The position numbers and the translations under genes are program-made. The notes under the pieces were generated by a model. That model saw only the letters and a program-made list of their open reading frames with translations, had not been told where the DNA came from and made no database searches. Shown piece after piece: positions 35,290-44,296 of a stretch of 64,000 bases of DNA (position 1 is the first letter of the stretch; each line of letters begins with the position of its first letter). This DNA is from an uncultured Oscillospiraceae bacterium (GTDB lineage Bacteria > Bacillota > Clostridia > Oscillospirales > Acutalibacteraceae): positions 1 through 64,000 of the forward strand of contig UQWL01000013.1 of NCBI GenBank assembly GCA_900544715.1, in the 5' to 3' direction.

Positions 35290-35640
35290 GTGGCATCCAA
35301 AACGGTCAATGAAATCCTGCAAGCAGAACGGCAGGCCGATCTCGCCGTGGAGCAGGCTCACACGCAGGCAAAGGAGCTGATCCGGCAGGCACAGGAGGAT
35401 GGCGCGAGCCTCCTCGCGGAGCAAACGCGCCTGGCGCGCCAGGAGGCGGATGTGCTGCGGAGGGAAGCAGAGCAGCAGGCAGAGGCAATCCAGCACGAAA
35501 TGGAGCAGGAAGGCTACAGGCAGGCGAGCGCTCTGCGCGACGGCGTGCAGGCGAGGCAGGCAAGCGCCGCCACAATGGTGATCCGCTGTATAATCCCGCA
35601 ATACCCCATAGAAGGGAGACGCTCTGATGGCAAAATGTAA
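35290..35640 (+). CDS. V-type ATPase peripheral stalk subunit (G/H, NtpF-like)
   Basis: A 116-aa protein that is almost wholly a charged Ala/Glu/Gln-rich coiled coil (about 5-90), as in subunit G/H (NtpF, AhaH), which pairs with subunit E to form the stator stalk. The GTG start at 35290 follows an excellent AGGAGGTGAT. The 3' end overlaps the start of subunit I by 14 bp. The last 20 residues after the coil are not coil-like and read partly in the overlap. Confidence 0.85.
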   Translation: MASKTVNEILQAERQADLAVEQAHTQAKELIRQAQEDGASLLAEQTRLARQEADVLRREAEQQAEAIQHEMEQEGYRQASALRDGVQARQASAATMVIRCIIPQYPIEGRRSDGKM

Positions 35641-37609
35641 GATGAAGCGCATTGAGATCGCCGCCCTGCTCACGGACAGCAAAAAGATTGTAGAGCGGTT
35701 GCAGCGCCGGGGCGTGGTGGAAATCTGCGACAATACGGATGAGGAGCTGGTGCGCCTCAATACGCAGGCGATGATCGGCGTTTTTGAAAAGAATTTGAAT
35801 TTGACAGAGCAGGCGAAGGAGATCATGGCGCGCTATGTGCCGGTGAAAACCGGTTTGTTCGACTCCCTGCGGGGGCGGCGGGAGCTCACCACCGACGCCT
35901 TTGGCAAGCAGGTGGAAGAAGCGGAGCACATGCTCAAGAAGTGCTATGAGATTGTATCGCTGGAGAAGCAAATTCATGACGCTTCTGAAGAAATCATCCG
36001 CCTTCGCACTCAAATGGATGCGCTGGAGCCGTGGCGGGAGCTGGATGTTCTCATGGCGGCCGCCTCAACGCGCCGCACGCGCTGCTTTGTGGGTAGCCTG
36101 CCCGGTTTTCATTCCCGTGAGGAGCTGACGGCTGCCCTGCAGGAGGCGGACGATGCGCTGACAGCACTGGAAGTGGAGGTCGTTTTCGCCTCAAAGGAGC
36201 AAACCTGCCTTTGGGTGATCTGTCTGGATCGCATTGCGCAGCAGGTGGAGGAGGCGCTGCGGGAGATGGGCTTTGCCCGCCCGTCCGACCCGGGGAAGGA
36301 GCCGCCGGAGCAGTGCATCCGGGCGATGCAGCTGCGCACGGGCGAATGCGAAGAGATTGTGGAAAAGGCGCGCAAGGAAATTGCCGGATTCGCAGGCTGC
36401 GAGGCGGGCGTCGACTTCCTGATCGATTACTTCACCATGCGCAAGGAAAAATATGAGGTGCTCAACCGTTTGGGCATGACGAAAAATACCATGATCCTCG
36501 AAGGCTATATTCCGGAAAAGGAAGTTACCCGCCTGGTCAAAGAGCTGGAGCAGCGCTTTCGCGTTGCCATCACGGTTTTTGAGCCGGAGGAAGAGGAAGA
36601 TGTTCCGGTGCTGCTGGAAAACAACGGCTTTTCCTCCCCAGTAGAGCCGATCACGGAGATGTATGCCCTGCCGGCGAAGAAGGATATCGACCCCACGCCG
36701 GTCATGGCGGTGTTCTACTATTTGTTTTTTGGCCTGATGCTCTCCGATGCGGGCTATGGCTGCCTGATGGTGCTTGTATCCGCTATCGCGCTGAAAAAGT
36801 TCCCGCTGGAAGGCAACCTGCGCAAAACGATGAAGATGTTTTTGTATTCCGGTGTGTCCACCATCTTCTGGGGTGCGCTGTTCGGCACCTGGTTTGGCGA
36901 TATTGTGCCGGTTATCTGCAAAAACTTTTTGCACCGGCCCGCGCCGCGCATGGCGATCTGGTTTGACCCGGTGAGCGACCCGATGAAGCTGCTGCTGTTT
37001 TCGCTGGGGCTCGGCATTTTGCATTTGTTCCTGGGCCTGGGCGTGCATTTTTATCAGCTCTGGGCGGCGGGAAAACGCTGGGATGCTTTCTGCGATACGG
37101 TGCCGATCTATCTTTTGGTGCTGGGCGCGGCACCGGTAGGCGCGGGTATGCTCACCGAGGTGCCCGCCATCCTGAATACCATTGGGATGTATGTGCTGCT
37201 CGCGGGCGTGATCCTGATTATCCTCACGGCGAGCCGCACTTCAAAAAATATTTTTGCCCGGCTGGGCGGTGGGCTTTACGGGCTGTATAACGCGGCCTCC
37301 GGCTACCTCAGCGACGTATTGTCCTATTCCCGTCTGCTGGCCCTGGGCCTTGCAACCGGCGTGATCGGGCAGGTGGTAAACCTGCTGGGCACGATCCCGG
37401 AGAATCCCGTGGTAAAGGGCGTTTTGCTCTTCTTCGTTTTTATCGTCGGGCACACGCTGAATATGGCGATCAACATGCTCGGCGCATATGTGCACACCAA
37501 CCGGCTTCAGTATGTGGAGCTGTTTTCCAAATTCTATGAGGGCGGGGGCCGCGCCTTCAAGCCCTTTGCCGTACACACGAAATATGTGAAATTTAAAGAG
37601 GAAGTATAG
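35627..37609 (+). CDS. ntpI: V-type ATP synthase subunit I (NtpI)
   Basis: The 660-aa stator subunit that lines the ion channel beside the K ring. The soluble N-terminal half (1-345) holds coiled coils linking to the stalks; the C-terminal half has seven or eight membrane helices. In the membrane half, the segment LSYSRLLALGLATGVIGQV contains the conserved arginine needed for ion translocation, and FFVFIVGHTLNMAINMLGAYVH follows. GAAGGGAGA precedes the start. The gene order matches the Enterococcus hirae ntp operon. Confidence 0.95.
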   Translation: MAKCKMKRIEIAALLTDSKKIVERLQRRGVVEICDNTDEELVRLNTQAMIGVFEKNLNLTEQAKEIMARYVPVKTGLFDSLRGRRELTTDAFGKQVEEAEHMLKKCYEIVSLEKQIHDASEEIIRLRTQMDALEPWRELDVLMAAASTRRTRCFVGSLPGFHSREELTAALQEADDALTALEVEVVFASKEQTCLWVICLDRIAQQVEEALREMGFARPSDPGKEPPEQCIRAMQLRTGECEEIVEKARKEIAGFAGCEAGVDFLIDYFTMRKEKYEVLNRLGMTKNTMILEGYIPEKEVTRLVKELEQRFRVAITVFEPEEEEDVPVLLENNGFSSPVEPITEMYALPAKKDIDPTPVMAVFYYLFFGLMLSDAGYGCLMVLVSAIALKKFPLEGNLRKTMKMFLYSGVSTIFWGALFGTWFGDIVPVICKNFLHRPAPRMAIWFDPVSDPMKLLLFSLGLGILHLFLGLGVHFYQLWAAGKRWDAFCDTVPIYLLVLGAAPVGAGMLTEVPAILNTIGMYVLLAGVILIILTASRTSKNIFARLGGGLYGLYNAASGYLSDVLSYSRLLALGLATGVIGQVVNLLGTIPENPVVKGVLLFFVFIVGHTLNMAINMLGAYVHTNRLQYVELFSKFYEGGGRAFKPFAVHTKYVKFKEEV

Positions 37610-37618
37610 CGAGAAAGA

Positions 37619-37670
37619 AGCTTTCGCGCTGCGAAAGATTAGCTTTTGGTTCGGAAAGGGCCAAAAGCCA
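37619..37670 (+). other. Paired intercistronic hairpins before subunit K
   Basis: CTTTCGC-gct-GCGAAAG (37621-37637) is followed by GCTTTTGG...CCAAAAGC (37642-37668). Both arms are perfect. The 129-bp gap is the longest before a gene inside this operon except the one before subunit A. Confidence 0.75.
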
Positions 37671-37738
37671 CTTCATGGAATCGCCGCTTTTTCATCACTA
37701 TTTGCGCCTTGCGCGCAGCGAAAGGAATGACTTTTATC

Positions 37739-38209
37739 ATGAATAGTTTAGGCGTAGCATTTGCAGTTTTGGGCGCGGTTTTGGCCGCTTTGATGGCGGG
37801 CATTGGCTCCGCAAAGGGTGTTGGAATCGCAGGCGAGGCAGCCGCGGGCGTGATCGCGGAGGATCCCGGCAAGTTCGGTAAGCTCCTGCTGCTGCAGCTT
37901 CTGCCCGGCACGCAGGGCCTTTACGGCCTGCTTACCGCTGTGCTGGTATTGAACCGTATCGGCCTGTTGGGCGGCAACTTGGTAGAATTGAGCACGGCGC
38001 ACGGACTGATGTATCTGGCGGCCTGCCTGCCGATTGCAATTGTGGGCCTGTTTTCCGCCATTGCCCAGGGGCGCACAGCTGCCGCCGGCATCGGCGTGGT
38101 AGCCAAGAAGCCGGATCAGAACGGCAAGGCGATCACGATGGCTGTTTTGGTTGAGACCTATGCGGTGCTGGCGTTGCTGATCTCCCTGCTGACGGTGCTC
38201 AACCTGTAA
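37739..38209 (+). CDS. ntpK: V-type ATP synthase subunit K, ion-carrying ring (NtpK)
   Basis: The 156-aa duplicated proteolipid (four helices) that forms the rotor ring. The first hairpin contains LPGTQGLYG with T58 and Q59, the second has Q110 in AIAQGR and E139 in LVETYA. These match T64, Q65, Q110 and E139 of Enterococcus hirae NtpK, which bind Na+, so a sodium-coupled enzyme is inferred. The ATG at 37739 begins the family sequence; a start at 37727 would leave no space after AAAGGA. Confidence 0.95.
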   Translation: MNSLGVAFAVLGAVLAALMAGIGSAKGVGIAGEAAAGVIAEDPGKFGKLLLLQLLPGTQGLYGLLTAVLVLNRIGLLGGNLVELSTAHGLMYLAACLPIAIVGLFSAIAQGRTAAAGIGVVAKKPDQNGKAITMAVLVETYAVLALLISLLTVLNL

Positions 38210-38269
38210 TCCATTTGGATCAAGTGGAAATGCAGCGTATCACCTGCAAGTTCCATAGAAAGGATGGTC

Positions 38270-38869
38270 ATGCCAATGACAGGCCTTGAAGAGATGAAGG
38301 CGGCCATTGAAGAAGAGAGCCGTGTTGAACGAGCTGAGATTGACCGGCGGGCGCAGGAGCAGGCCGCAACAATCGGGGCGGAAGCAAAGGCGGCCGCTGC
38401 CGCCCGCTACCAGGAGATTTTATCGGATGCGCGCCAGGCATGCGCGGGCGAACTCCAACGGGCCAAAACCGGGGGAGAGATGAAGATCAAGCGGCTGCTG
38501 CTGCGCACCAAAACAGAGCTGGTCGATGAAACCATCGCGATGGCGTTGCGCCAGCTGCGGGAATTGCCGGATGCGGATTATTTCACCGTGCTCCAAACGC
38601 TTGCGTGCTCCTACGCGCGCAAGGGGGAGGGGGAAATGCTGCTCTCCCAACGGGATTTGCAACGATTGCCCGCCGGTTTTGCCGATACGCTGAATAGCAT
38701 GCTGAAAAGCCAGGGCGCGCAGGTTCACATTGGAGCGCGCGCCGCGAAGATAGACGGCGGCTTTCTGCTGGTATACGGCGATATTGAGGTGAATTGCAGC
38801 TTTGAGGCGCTGCTGGAAGCATCGCTGGAGCAGGTGAAAGATGCCCTGAACCGGGAGCTCTTCGCTTAG
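38270..38869 (+). CDS. ntpE: V-type ATP synthase subunit E
   Basis: The 199-aa stator stalk subunit: an N-terminal charged coiled coil (about 5-70) followed by a globular C-terminal domain that binds the catalytic head. The segment DGGFLLVYGDIEVNCSFEALL near the end is the family hallmark. Several closely spaced ATG codons (38264, 38270, 38276) exist; 38270 gives six bases after AAAGG. It lies between K and C, as in ntp operons. Confidence 0.9.
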   Translation: MPMTGLEEMKAAIEEESRVERAEIDRRAQEQAATIGAEAKAAAAARYQEILSDARQACAGELQRAKTGGEMKIKRLLLRTKTELVDETIAMALRQLRELPDADYFTVLQTLACSYARKGEGEMLLSQRDLQRLPAGFADTLNSMLKSQGAQVHIGARAAKIDGGFLLVYGDIEVNCSFEALLEASLEQVKDALNRELFA

Positions 38870-38893
38870 ACGCGGCGCTTATGGAAGGATGAC

Positions 38894-39871
38894 ATGCCGA
38901 TGAAAGATACCGAATATACCTTTGCCGTTGCCCGGATTCGGGCGAATGAAACGCATCTCCTCGGCAAAAACGAGATGGAGCAGCTCATTGCGGCGCCCGA
39001 TCTGCGTTCTGCCCTGCAGATGCTTGCGGATCAGGGCTGGAATACCGAAGATGCGCTGGAAGATCCAAATGAAATGCTGCGTCAGCAGGCCATGCAGATG
39101 TGGAGCCTGCTCACAGAGGTGGCTCCGGATTTGGGAGAGCTCTCTTTTCTGACGGCAAAGAATGATTTTCATAACCTGAAGGCCGCATTGAAAAGCCTTG
39201 TCAGCGATCAATCCCCGGAGCCTTACTGGATGCACCCCAGTTCGGTGCCGGTAGAGCTTGTTTGGGAGGCGGTATCCAGCCGGAATTTCAGCCGCCTGCC
39301 CGCTCAGATGCAGCAGCCCGGGCAGCAGGCCTATGATCTGCTGGTGCGCGCTTCGGATGGCCAGCGGGCGGACGCCCTGCTGGACCGAGCCACGCTGGAA
39401 GCGGCCAAAAGCCGGGCGGAGGAAACGGGCAGTGAATTTGCAATACGGCTCGCGGAGCTCCTATGCGCCACGGCGAATCTGAAGATTGCACTGCGCGCCG
39501 CCCACACCGGGCGGGACGAGCGCTTTTTGCAGGATGCGCTGTGCGAATGCGAAACGCTGCGCAAATCCGCTTTGATCGCGGCCGCCGGGCGCGGCGTGCA
39601 GGAGCTGACGCAGTATCTTTCGGAAACCGCCTACGCGGCGTGCGTGCCCGCGTTTGAAAAAAGCTTTGCATCATTTGAAAAATGGTGCGACGACGTTTTG
39701 ATGCAGCAGCTCGACGCGGCGCGGCGAGTGAGCTTTGGGCTCGCACCTTTGGTCGCTTATTATGTGGCGCGGGACGCGGAGATCAAAAACATTCGCATCC
39801 TGCTCTCCTGCAAGCGGCTGGGGATTCCGGCGGATCAAATCCGGGAAAGGATGCGTGAAGCGTATGTATAA
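38894..39871 (+). CDS. ntpC: V-type ATP synthase subunit C
   Basis: The 325-aa all-helical funnel subunit that couples the central stalk to the K ring. The AC39-family traits are an ARIRANETHLL start and the C-terminal PLVAYYVARDAEIKNIRILL, which precedes the SCKRLGIPADQIRERMREAY tail. GAAGGATGAC precedes the start. The last eight bases overlap the start of subunit F. Confidence 0.92.
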   Translation: MPMKDTEYTFAVARIRANETHLLGKNEMEQLIAAPDLRSALQMLADQGWNTEDALEDPNEMLRQQAMQMWSLLTEVAPDLGELSFLTAKNDFHNLKAALKSLVSDQSPEPYWMHPSSVPVELVWEAVSSRNFSRLPAQMQQPGQQAYDLLVRASDGQRADALLDRATLEAAKSRAEETGSEFAIRLAELLCATANLKIALRAAHTGRDERFLQDALCECETLRKSALIAAAGRGVQELTQYLSETAYAACVPAFEKSFASFEKWCDDVLMQQLDAARRVSFGLAPLVAYYVARDAEIKNIRILLSCKRLGIPADQIRERMREAYV

Positions 39872-40178
39872 GATTGCGGTCATGGGTGACCGGGACAGCG
39901 TATCCGGCTTCGCTTCCCTGGGGCTGGAGATTTTCCCGGAGGAGGATGCCGAGCGCGCGGCCGCCACGCTGCGAAGAATGGTTGCCGGGGGCTATGCGGT
40001 GATTTATATGACGGAGCAGTTAGCCGCCCAGCTGGAGGCGGAAATCGATCGATACCGGCACCTGCCTGTGCCTGCCATCATCCCGATCCCGGGCGTGACG
40101 GGCAACACGGGGATGGGGCTGAGAAGCGTGAGCAAGAGCGTGGAGAAAGCGGTCGGCTCGGATATTATTGGATCATAA
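39864..40178 (+). CDS. ntpG: V-type ATP synthase subunit F
   Basis: The 104-aa central-stalk subunit with a Rossmann-like fold: MYKIAVMGDRDSVSGFASLG starts it, the middle VIYMTEQLAAQL and the final segment IIPIPGVTGNTGMGL follow. The ATG at 39864 overlaps the subunit C stop (ATGTATAA), so translation is probably coupled. The longer frame to 39735 is a shadow of subunit C. Confidence 0.93.
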   Translation: MYKIAVMGDRDSVSGFASLGLEIFPEEDAERAAATLRRMVAGGYAVIYMTEQLAAQLEAEIDRYRHLPVPAIIPIPGVTGNTGMGLRSVSKSVEKAVGSDIIGS

Positions 40179-40194
40179 AATAACGAGGCAATTT

Positions 40195-40218
40195 GTTTGA
40201 AAGCTTCGCCTTTCAAAC
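40195..40218 (+). other. Intercistronic hairpin before subunit A
   Basis: A perfect 9-bp stem, GTTTGAAAG-cttcgc-CTTTCAAAC, lies in the 140-bp gap between subunits F and A. No T run follows, so it is more likely an mRNA-stability or processing element than a terminator. Confidence 0.7.
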
Positions 40219-40318
40219 TGCATTTTGTGCTTTCCCGGCACAGATGCCGCTCGAAATTTTGGCTGCGCCAAAGCCGCGCGATTCTGCGGCCCGGCGCAAG
40301 AAAGGAATGGTCATACCT

Positions 40319-42082
40319 ATGAGCACAGGTTCCGTTGTCAAGGTGGCCGGGCCGCTCGTCGTCGCGCAGGGGATGCGGGACGCAAACATGTTTGACGTGG
40401 TGCGGGTGAGCTCCCAGCGCCTGATTGGTGAAATTATTGAGATGCACGGGGATCGCGCATCCATTCAGGTATATGAAGAAACATCAGGCCTCGGCACCGG
40501 CGCGCCGGTCGAATCCACAGGCGAGCCGATGAGCGTTGAGCTTGGCCCGGGCTTGATCGGCAGCATTTTTGACGGCATCCAGCGCCCGCTGGATGATATC
40601 ATGAAGGTTGCAGGCAACAATTTATCCCGCGGCGTGGAGGTGCCCTCCCTCAAGCGCGACCGCAAATGGAGGTTTGAACCCCGCGTAAAGGTGGGCGATC
40701 AGGTGAAAGCCTGTGATATCATCGGCACCGTGCAGGAAACGGACGTCGTCATCCACAAAATCATGGTGCCGAATGGCGTGGAGGGCGAGATTGCCTCTAT
40801 CCAGGCGGGCGAATTTACCGTGACAGACACGGTCTGCACGGTGAAAACACCTCAGGGTGAAAAGGCGCTTACTCTCATGCAGCGCTGGCCGGTGCGCCGC
40901 GGCAGGCCCTACCGGCGCAAGCTCTCCCCGGATGAACCGCTCATCACCGGGCAGCGCGTGATCGACTGCCTGTTTCCCCTTGCCAAGGGCGGCGTGGCGG
41001 CAATCCCCGGCCCGTTTGGCAGCGGCAAAACGGTCACGCAGCATCAGCTTGCCAAATGGGCGGAGGCCGATATCGTTGTATATATCGGCTGTGGCGAGCG
41101 CGGCAATGAGATGACGGATGTTTTGAACGAGTTCCCGGAGCTGATCGACCCGCACACGGGCAAATCGCTTATGGAGCGCACGGTGCTGATCGCCAATACC
41201 TCCGATATGCCGGTGGCAGCGCGCGAAGCGTCCATCTACACGGGCATCACGATGGCGGAATATTTCCGTGATATGGGCTATTCCGTCGCGCTGATGGCGG
41301 ATTCTACCTCCCGCTGGGCGGAGGCGCTGCGCGAGATGAGCGGCCGGCTGGAGGAGATGCCCGGCGAGGAGGGTTATCCCGCCTATCTCGGCAGCAGGCT
41401 CGCTCAGTTCTACGAGCGCGCGGGGCGCGTAATCTCATTGGGGACGGAGGGCCGCGAGGGCGCACTGTCCGTCATCGGCGCGGTATCTCCGCCCGGCGGC
41501 GATATTTCAGAGCCCGTCTCGCAGGCCACGCTCCGCATTGTCAAGGTGTTCTGGGGGCTGGATGCAAACCTTGCGTATAAGCGCCACTTCCCCGCGATCA
41601 ACTGGCTGACAAGCTATTCGCTTTACACGGATTTGCTCAGTGAATGGTTCCAACAGCATGTGGACGATGAGTGGATGCCCCTGCGCGGGCGGATGCTGCA
41701 TCTGTTGCAGGAGGAGGCGGAGCTCGATGAGATCGTTAAGCTCGTGGGTATGGATGCGCTCTCTCCCAGCGATCGGCTGAAAATGGAAACGGCGCGCTCT
41801 ATCCGCGAAGATTTTCTGCATCAGCTGGCGTTCCATGAGGTGGATACCTATACCAGCCTCCAAAAGCAGCTTCTGATGATGCGGCTGATCCTCAATTTTT
41901 ACGATTTGGCGAATGAAACGCTCGGGCAGGGCGGGGATGTTGAGCAGATCGTTACCCTGCCTGTCCGCGAGGAGATCGGCCGGTTTAAATATGTGCCGGA
42001 GGATCAGATTGGGGAAGCGTTTGACCGCATCAGCACCGATCTTGTCAACCAGATGAAAGAAACGATAGGGGAGGCGCAGTGA
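40319..42082 (+). CDS. ntpA: V-type ATP synthase catalytic subunit A
   Basis: The 587-aa catalytic subunit. Walker A GPFGSGKT is at residues 231-238, the arginine/adenine region around DSTSRWAEALREMSGR follows, and the C-terminal helical bundle ends it. The A-specific non-homologous insert is visible between about 115 and 185. The ATG at 40319 begins MSTGSVVKVAGPLV; a start at 40307 would overlap the AAAGGA site. It works with B, which lacks the P-loop. Confidence 0.96.
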   Translation: MSTGSVVKVAGPLVVAQGMRDANMFDVVRVSSQRLIGEIIEMHGDRASIQVYEETSGLGTGAPVESTGEPMSVELGPGLIGSIFDGIQRPLDDIMKVAGNNLSRGVEVPSLKRDRKWRFEPRVKVGDQVKACDIIGTVQETDVVIHKIMVPNGVEGEIASIQAGEFTVTDTVCTVKTPQGEKALTLMQRWPVRRGRPYRRKLSPDEPLITGQRVIDCLFPLAKGGVAAIPGPFGSGKTVTQHQLAKWAEADIVVYIGCGERGNEMTDVLNEFPELIDPHTGKSLMERTVLIANTSDMPVAAREASIYTGITMAEYFRDMGYSVALMADSTSRWAEALREMSGRLEEMPGEEGYPAYLGSRLAQFYERAGRVISLGTEGREGALSVIGAVSPPGGDISEPVSQATLRIVKVFWGLDANLAYKRHFPAINWLTSYSLYTDLLSEWFQQHVDDEWMPLRGRMLHLLQEEAELDEIVKLVGMDALSPSDRLKMETARSIREDFLHQLAFHEVDTYTSLQKQLLMMRLILNFYDLANETLGQGGDVEQIVTLPVREEIGRFKYVPEDQIGEAFDRISTDLVNQMKETIGEAQ

Positions 42083-42083
42083 A

Positions 42084-43457
42084 ATGCCAGTTGAATACAG
42101 AACCATAGAAGAAGTCGCCGGCCCTCTGATGCTGGTGCGCGATGTGCAGAACGTCACCTATAACGAATTGGGCGAAATTGAGCTGGAGAGCGGCGAAAAG
42201 CGCCGCTGCCGCGTGCTGGAGGTGGATGGCTCCAACGCCCTGGTGCAGCTTTTTGAGAGCTCCACGGGCATCAACCTCTCCAACAGCAAGGTGCGCTTCC
42301 TCGGCCGCCAAATGGAGCTTGGCGTATCCGAGGATATGCTCGGCCGCGTGTTTGACGGATTGGGCCGGCCGATTGACGATGGGCCGGAGATCATACCGGA
42401 GAAACGTATGGATGTGAACGGCCTGCCGATCAACCCCGTGGCCCGCAGCTATCCGCAGGAGTTTATCCAGACGGGCGTTTCCGCCATCGACGGGCTGAAC
42501 ACGCTCGTGCGCGGGCAGAAGCTGCCGATCTTCTCCGCGAGCGGCCTGCCGCACGCAAACCTCGCCGCGCAGATCGCGCGGCAGGCAAAGGTGCGCGGTA
42601 CGGATGAGCCCTTTGCCGTGGTGTTCGCCGCGATGGGCATCACGTTTGAGGAGTCTAATTTCTTCATCGATTCCTTCCGCGAAACCGGCGCTTTGGAGCG
42701 GACGGTGCTCTTTGTCAACCTTGCAAACGACCCGGCCATCGAGCGTATTTCCACGCCGAAGATGGCGCTCACCGCCGCGGAATACCTGGCCTTTGAAAAG
42801 AATATGCACGTGCTCGTGATCCTCACGGATATCACAAACTATGCCGACGCGCTGCGCGAGGTTTCCGCCGCGCGTAAAGAGGTGCCCGGCAGGCGCGGCT
42901 ACCCCGGCTATATGTATACGGATCTCGCCTCCATCTATGAACGGGCGGGCCGCCAGCAGGGGAAGGACGGCAGCATCACGATGATCCCGATCCTCTCCAT
43001 GCCGGAGGATGACAAGACCCACCCGATCCCCGACCTGACGGGCTATATCACGGAGGGGCAGATCATTTTGAGCCGTGAATTGTACCGCAAGGGCGTCACG
43101 CCGCCGATCGACGTGCTGCCGTCGCTCTCCCGCCTGAAGGATAAGGGCATTGGCCGCGGTAAAACACGCGAGGATCATTCAGACACCATGAACCAGCTCT
43201 TCTCCGCCTATGCACGCGGCAAGGAGGCCAAGGAACTGATGGTCATCCTCGGTGAGGCGGCGCTGACCGACATCGACAAGCTCTATGCGAAGTTCGCGGA
43301 TGCGTTCGAGCAGGAATATGTCTCCCAAGGGTACGACGCGAACCGCTCCATTGAGGAAACGCTCGACATCGGCTGGAAGCTGCTGCGCATCCTGCCGCGC
43401 AGCGAGCTCAAGCGCATCCGGGATGTATATCTCGACCAATATTACGACGAAACGTAA
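42084..43457 (+). CDS. ntpB: V-type ATP synthase regulatory subunit B
   Basis: The 457-aa non-catalytic nucleotide-binding subunit. It has the FoF1/V1 core but no GxxxxGKT loop, the position reading SASGLPHANLAAQIARQ. Other family segments are FETGVSAIDGLNTLVRGQKLP-like sequence (FIQTGVSAIDGLNTLVRGQK), and the segment ISRELYRKGVTPPIDVLPSL-like block. The gene starts two bases after the subunit A stop, so A and B, which form the A3B3 head, are coupled. Confidence 0.96.
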   Translation: MPVEYRTIEEVAGPLMLVRDVQNVTYNELGEIELESGEKRRCRVLEVDGSNALVQLFESSTGINLSNSKVRFLGRQMELGVSEDMLGRVFDGLGRPIDDGPEIIPEKRMDVNGLPINPVARSYPQEFIQTGVSAIDGLNTLVRGQKLPIFSASGLPHANLAAQIARQAKVRGTDEPFAVVFAAMGITFEESNFFIDSFRETGALERTVLFVNLANDPAIERISTPKMALTAAEYLAFEKNMHVLVILTDITNYADALREVSAARKEVPGRRGYPGYMYTDLASIYERAGRQQGKDGSITMIPILSMPEDDKTHPIPDLTGYITEGQIILSRELYRKGVTPPIDVLPSLSRLKDKGIGRGKTREDHSDTMNQLFSAYARGKEAKELMVILGEAALTDIDKLYAKFADAFEQEYVSQGYDANRSIEETLDIGWKLLRILPRSELKRIRDVYLDQYYDET

Positions 43458-43471
43458 AGGGGTGAGGCTTT

Positions 43472-44140
43472 GTGGCAATACTCAATGTGAACCCCACCCG
43501 CATGGAACTGAGCAACTTAAAGCGCAAGCTTGCCACCGCGCGCAAGGGCCACAAGCTCCTCAAGGATAAGCGCGATGAGCTGATGCGCCAGTTCCTTGAC
43601 CTCGTGCGGGAGAATAAAGCCCTCCGCCGCGAGGTGGAGGCCGGCATTGAAGAGGCCAACCGCCATATGGCGGTGGCGCGCAGCGTGATGCAGGATGAGG
43701 TGCTTTCCGTCGCCCTGATGATCCCCAAGCAGGAGATGCATCTGGAGATCGAGGAGAAGGATATCATGAGCGTGCGCATCCCGGTTTACCACACGCAGCT
43801 CAAAACGGCGGATAAAAACGATATTTTTCCCTATGGCTACGCCTTCACCTCCGGCGATCTCGACGACGCGGTGCGCGCCCTGTCGGAGATCATGCCTAAA
43901 ATGCTGCGACTGGCCGAGGTGGAAAAATCCTGCCAGCTCATGGCGGAGGAGATCGAAAAAACCCGCCGTCGTGTCAACGCCCTGGAGCACGTGATGATCC
44001 CCCAGTATGAGGAGACGATCAAATATATCACGATGAAGCTCGATGAGAACGAGCGCAGCACGACGACACGGCTGATGAAGGTGAAAGATATGATGCTCGA
44101 GCAGGCGCATCATTATAAAGACCCGCGCGACGCGATGTGA
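43472..44140 (+). CDS. ntpD: V-type ATP synthase subunit D
   Basis: The 222-aa central rotor shaft, an antiparallel coiled coil. The hallmark N-terminus NVNPTRMELSNLKRKLATA is followed by a helix rich in K/R/E, and the C-terminal helix begins IEKTRRRVNALEHVMIPQ. A GTG start at 43472 follows AAAGGGGTGAGG at a good distance. It is the last gene of the operon; a 9-bp GC-rich hairpin at 44159-44189 without a T run follows. Confidence 0.94.
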   Translation: MAILNVNPTRMELSNLKRKLATARKGHKLLKDKRDELMRQFLDLVRENKALRREVEAGIEEANRHMAVARSVMQDEVLSVALMIPKQEMHLEIEEKDIMSVRIPVYHTQLKTADKNDIFPYGYAFTSGDLDDAVRALSEIMPKMLRLAEVEKSCQLMAEEIEKTRRRVNALEHVMIPQYEETIKYITMKLDENERSTTTRLMKVKDMMLEQAHHYKDPRDAM

Positions 44141-44296
44141 AGGATCAGCACGGTGAAAGGCCCGGTGTGTTTTTAAAATGCGCCGGGCCAAATGTGTGCA
44201 GCGGAACAAGCATTGTTATCCCGCATAGAGGAAGGGCCAAGTTTCCTTTCGCCTCCTTTGGACATATCATGGAATATGTGATTGGAGGTGATCCAT

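Noticed and set aside
40193..40318. Longer N-terminus for V-ATPase subunit A
   Set aside because: The region folds into hairpins and carries the ribosome binding site; the family sequence begins at 40319.
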